The notes under the pieces: generated by a model
Seen by the model: only the letters and a program-made list of their open reading frames with translations
Told to the model about the DNA's origin: nothing
Database searches by the model: none
Shown here: piece by piece, positions 61,475 to 64,000 of the stretch
Layout: every line of letters starts with the position of its first letter
Numbering within the stretch: the stretch's first letter is position 1
Source: Paenibacillus sp. 453mf
GTDB taxonomy: Bacteria; Bacillota; Bacilli; Paenibacillales; Paenibacillaceae
Length of the DNA: 64,000 nt
NCBI RefSeq assembly: GCF_900116105.1
Contig: NZ_FPAC01000001.1
Span: forward strand, 1,974,862 to 2,038,861
Direction: 5' to 3'
Position numbers and translations under genes: made by a program

Positions 61475-62362
61475 ATGAGAATTGGCTTCATAGGACTAGG
61501 GATCATGGGTAAGCCGATGGCAGCGAATCTATTAAAGAAGGGGTACAACATCATCGTCAATGACCTAAATCATTCGGCTGTGGATGAGCTGAAGGGACTT
61601 GGGGCAGACACTGGGCTCACTCCTAAACAGGTCGCAGTTGAAAGCGATATCATCATAACGATGCTTCCGAACAATGCGATTGTAAAAAGTGTCATTCTAG
61701 GTGAAGACGGCATCATTCACGGAGCAAAGGAAGGCTCGATCGTCGTCGATATGAGCTCCATTTCGCCTGTCACTGCGACAGAAATTGCTGACGCTTTGAA
61801 GAAGCAAGGGATCGAAATGCTGGATGCACCGGTCAGCGGAGGAGAACCTAAAGCGATTGATGGAACCTTGTCTGTTATGGCGGGTGGAAATGAAAACGCA
61901 TTTAATCAAGTTAGACCCATTCTCGCCTGCATGGGTAAGGATATTACCTGGGTTGGTCCGAGCGGCAGCGGCGCCACAGCCAAGCTGGCGAATCAAATTA
62001 TGGTAAATGTAAACATTGCCGCCATGTCGGAGGCTCTCGTACTGGCAGCCAAGGCCGGCATTGACATTGAGAAAATGTATCAGGCTATTCGCGGCGGACT
62101 TGCTGGAAGCGCTGTACTAGATGCGAAGCTTCCAATGATTATCGAACGCAACTTCCAAGCTGGAGGTCGTGTAGACATTAATTTGAAGGATTTGACCAAT
62201 GTGATGGAGACAGCTGATGCCTTCGAAATGTCACTTCCTCTTACTGAACACGTGAAGCATATATTCGAGTCCCTTAAGAAGGATGGCAAACAAGCTGATG
62301 ATCATGGGGGAATTGTGCAATATTATGAGAAGCTGGCTGGTGTAGAAGTACGCAAGGCGTAG
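61475..62362 (+). CDS. Beta-hydroxyacid dehydrogenase (tartronate semialdehyde reductase or threonate dehydrogenase type)
   Basis: 295 residues. NAD(P) fold MRIGFIGLGIMGKPMAANLLKKGYN, substrate-binding DAPVSGGEPKAIDGTLSVMAGG, catalytic Lys region SGATAKLANQIMVN and the C-terminal KDLTNVMETADAFEMSLPL block. The strongest overall resemblance is to GarR/GlxR. The neighbours, a GntP permease and a four-carbon acid-sugar kinase, are also those of L-threonate dehydrogenase (LtnD), a relative that oxidises L-threonate before the kinase acts. Context favours an LtnD-type role. First gene of the operon; AAGGAGG precedes the ATG. Confidence 0.9.
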   Translation: MRIGFIGLGIMGKPMAANLLKKGYNIIVNDLNHSAVDELKGLGADTGLTPKQVAVESDIIITMLPNNAIVKSVILGEDGIIHGAKEGSIVVDMSSISPVTATEIADALKKQGIEMLDAPVSGGEPKAIDGTLSVMAGGNENAFNQVRPILACMGKDITWVGPSGSGATAKLANQIMVNVNIAAMSEALVLAAKAGIDIEKMYQAIRGGLAGSAVLDAKLPMIIERNFQAGGRVDINLKDLTNVMETADAFEMSLPLTEHVKHIFESLKKDGKQADDHGGIVQYYEKLAGVEVRKA

Positions 62363-62398
62363 AAATTATCCTAATCTTCTAGTAAAGGTGGAAACAAC

Positions 62399-63739
62399 AT
62401 GTTAACAGGACCTATGCTGATCGTCGTCTTTCTGATCGCATTAGCATTTCTGTTTCTTCTTATTATCAAGTGGAAGGTTGAGCCGTTCCTGGCTCTCGCT
62501 TTCACTGCATTTGCAACCGCGATTGCCATTGGGATTCCGATGAAGGAGGTTCCCGGTGTCGTTACCTCCGGCTTCGGAAGCACACTGACAGGAGTCGGTA
62601 TATTAATCGGTCTTGGTGTTATCTTCGGTCAATTTCTGGGGGCATCTGGTGCCGTCGAGAAAATTGCAAGCTCCATGCTGAAATTATTCGGTATTAAAAA
62701 ATCACCTGCAGGACTGGCTTTATCCGGTACCGTAGTTTCAATTCCCGTCTATTTTGATGCTGCATTTGTCATTTTGAGCGGACTGCTTAAGAGTCTTGCC
62801 TCACGAACAGGAATCTCGATCGTTACCTTTGTAACCGCTCTCGGAGTCGGGTTAATTACCGCGCATAATATGATCGCGCCAACGCCGGGGCCGATGGTTG
62901 TGGCAGAGAATACAGGCTCGGATTTAGGTCTGTTTATTCTATACGGTATTATCGTAGCCATTCCAGCTACACTCGTTGGGGGCTATATCTATGGAATGTT
63001 TATTGGTAAAAGGATCAAGACGGAAGAAGAGATCACTATTGAGGAAGAAGTTAAGCAACTGCCACGGAAGGAAATCAGCACAGCGATGTCCTTCGGTATG
63101 CTGGCACTTCCCATCGTACTGATCCTTGCCAACACCATTTCTCAAATGCTGTTTCCTGGGACATTCATTGAAACGTTGTTCGGATTTCTTGGAGACAAGA
63201 ACGTTGCCCTGCTGATCAGTGTATTAGCTGCAATTGTCCTGCTTCGGCCTTATATTGCAGAGGATTCAGGCAAATTGTACACGGAAGCCATCGCAACAGG
63301 CGGTATGATCATCCTGATTACCGGTGCTGGGGGCGCATTCGGTGCGGTCATTAATCACAGCGGAATTGGTGACTATCTGATTACGACCATGCAGAGCTGG
63401 AGCATTCCTGTACTGCTGCTGGCATTCATATTCACACAGATTCTGCGGGCATCACTCGGATCTTCAACTGTAGCTCTGGTAACTACATCAAGTATTATGG
63501 GACCTCTCGTTACTGACCTTGGTGTATCTCCTATCCTTCTTGGACTTGCGATCTGTGCCGGTGGTATCGGCCTATCACTCCCGAATGATTCCGGATTCTG
63601 GGTTGTCAACCGGTTTGGTAAATTGACCGTTACCCAAACGCTGAAGGTATGGACACTTGGTGGATTTATAGCAGGATTGACAGCGCTTGCGACAGTGTAT
63701 GTATTAAGCTTGTTCAGCGGAATTCTGCCAGGCATTTAA
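62399..63739 (+). CDS. GntP family gluconate/acid-sugar permease
   Basis: 446 residues with 12-14 membrane helices. GPMLIVVFLIALAFLFLLIIKWKVEPFLALAFTAFATAIAIG is a GntP start; GVVTSGFGSTLTGVGILIGLGVIFG, PVYFDAAFVILSGL and GSSTVALVTTSSIMGPL are family marks. It would import an aldonate such as gluconate, threonate or erythronate with protons. It lies 36 bases from the dehydrogenase and 57 from the kinase, in one operon. Confidence 0.94.
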   Translation: MLTGPMLIVVFLIALAFLFLLIIKWKVEPFLALAFTAFATAIAIGIPMKEVPGVVTSGFGSTLTGVGILIGLGVIFGQFLGASGAVEKIASSMLKLFGIKKSPAGLALSGTVVSIPVYFDAAFVILSGLLKSLASRTGISIVTFVTALGVGLITAHNMIAPTPGPMVVAENTGSDLGLFILYGIIVAIPATLVGGYIYGMFIGKRIKTEEEITIEEEVKQLPRKEISTAMSFGMLALPIVLILANTISQMLFPGTFIETLFGFLGDKNVALLISVLAAIVLLRPYIAEDSGKLYTEAIATGGMIILITGAGGAFGAVINHSGIGDYLITTMQSWSIPVLLLAFIFTQILRASLGSSTVALVTTSSIMGPLVTDLGVSPILLGLAICAGGIGLSLPNDSGFWVVNRFGKLTVTQTLKVWTLGGFIAGLTALATVYVLSLFSGILPGI

Positions 63740-63796
63740 CTTAATAAAGACCCATTTTGCAAAAACACGACAATATATAGATAAGGTGTGGATACG

Positions 63797-64000
63797 ATGA
63801 GTGGAACAACAGAGAAACGGAAGGCTGCCGAAATATTTGATCATCTTCCTTCACTAGATGACGAGATGGTACAACAGCTTCTATCGAAGGAACTTGCAGA
63901 GCTAGACCGTAAAATAATCGTTCTGGACGATGATCCGACAGGTGTGCAGACCGTCCACGGCATATCGGTATACACGGACTGGTCTTTGTCCACCATGCGG
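63797..64000 (+). CDS. Four-carbon acid-sugar kinase family protein, N-terminal part (runs off the window)
   Basis: Only 68 residues are visible. After a short helical start they read KIIVLDDDPTGVQTVHGISVYTDW, the opening of the DUF1537 (OtnK/LtnK/DtnK) kinases, which phosphorylate four-carbon acid sugars such as threonate and erythronate derivatives. ATG at 63797 with AAGGTG upstream. The 3' end is beyond base 64000, so length and specificity cannot be judged. Confidence 0.88.
   Translation, partial: MSGTTEKRKAAEIFDHLPSLDDEMVQQLLSKELAELDRKIIVLDDDPTGVQTVHGISVYTDWSLSTMR

Noticed and set aside
1..64000. CRISPR arrays, tRNA/rRNA genes, insertion sequences, prophage genes
   Set aside because: I looked for regular spaced repeats, cloverleaf genes, transposase or integrase motifs and phage structural genes and saw none.

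Overview
The window looks like the chromosome of a Paenibacillus-type bacterium (Bacillales). The evidence is gene content: Spo0M and a CwlC-like amidase, the YojF/YojG bacillithiol pair, a dppABCDE-ykfABC operon, Lpl-type sugar transporter genes with a YesM/YesN two-component pair, TTG/GTG starts behind strong GGAGG sites, and CcpA-type cre sites. No rRNA, tRNA, CRISPR array, transposase or prophage was seen. This is metabolic and regulatory core or accessory DNA, not an obvious island.

Layout. 1-2634: the 5' end of a nitrite reductase (nirB), leftward, preceded by an RNA leader with two hexaloop hairpins and an overlapping terminator. An ANTAR antiterminator protein and a TrpD2-like phosphoribosyltransferase-fold protein diverge from it. 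2700-12790: a beta-mannoside locus, all leftward, with kinase/regulator pair, two permeases, binding lipoprotein and a beta-mannosidase broken by one in-frame TAG. Near-perfect cre sites lie at both ends. 13087-20222: a secreted GHL10/BIG2 protein, amidase, PsiE, acetyltransferase, pectinesterase and a Fur-box-controlled heme monooxygenase. 20261-26744: YpsA, hflX behind a long attenuator leader with an ErmD-like leader peptide, oxalate decarboxylase, bshB2-yojF and spo0M. 26781-30554: two GntR-controlled membrane-protein operons, each with a long perfect palindrome as probable operator. 31175-33496: a YkgJ-type protein and two tandem DUF1835/DUF3658 paralogues. 33675-42557: the dpp-ykf peptidoglycan-peptide uptake and recycling operon.

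42612-56503: DUF3870, then phoX-tatA-tatC (a phosphatase beside its own exporter), an MFS pump, a lipase-like hydrolase, an AEC carrier, a small Ser/Thr kinase, a two-gene chromate transporter, a UbiD decarboxylase, a beta-lactamase-fold hydrolase and an APH-fold kinase. 56605-60085: galU plus a fused trehalose-6-phosphate synthase/phosphatase. 60115-60520: a Crh-like HPr relative (His15 replaced by Gln, Ser46 kept) with its own cre. 60580-64000: an acid-sugar catabolic cluster (GntR regulator, hydroxyacid dehydrogenase, GntP permease, four-carbon acid-sugar kinase) with three phased operators.

The best candidates for new biology are the hflX leader (probable macrolide-sensing attenuation), the ANTAR RNA/ANTAR protein/TrpD2-like module at the nitrite reductase gene, the Crh-like protein, and an unidentified 14-bp motif used as inverted pairs at two distant loci. 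All reading was by eye. Family assignments rest on recognised motifs and no database search was run.
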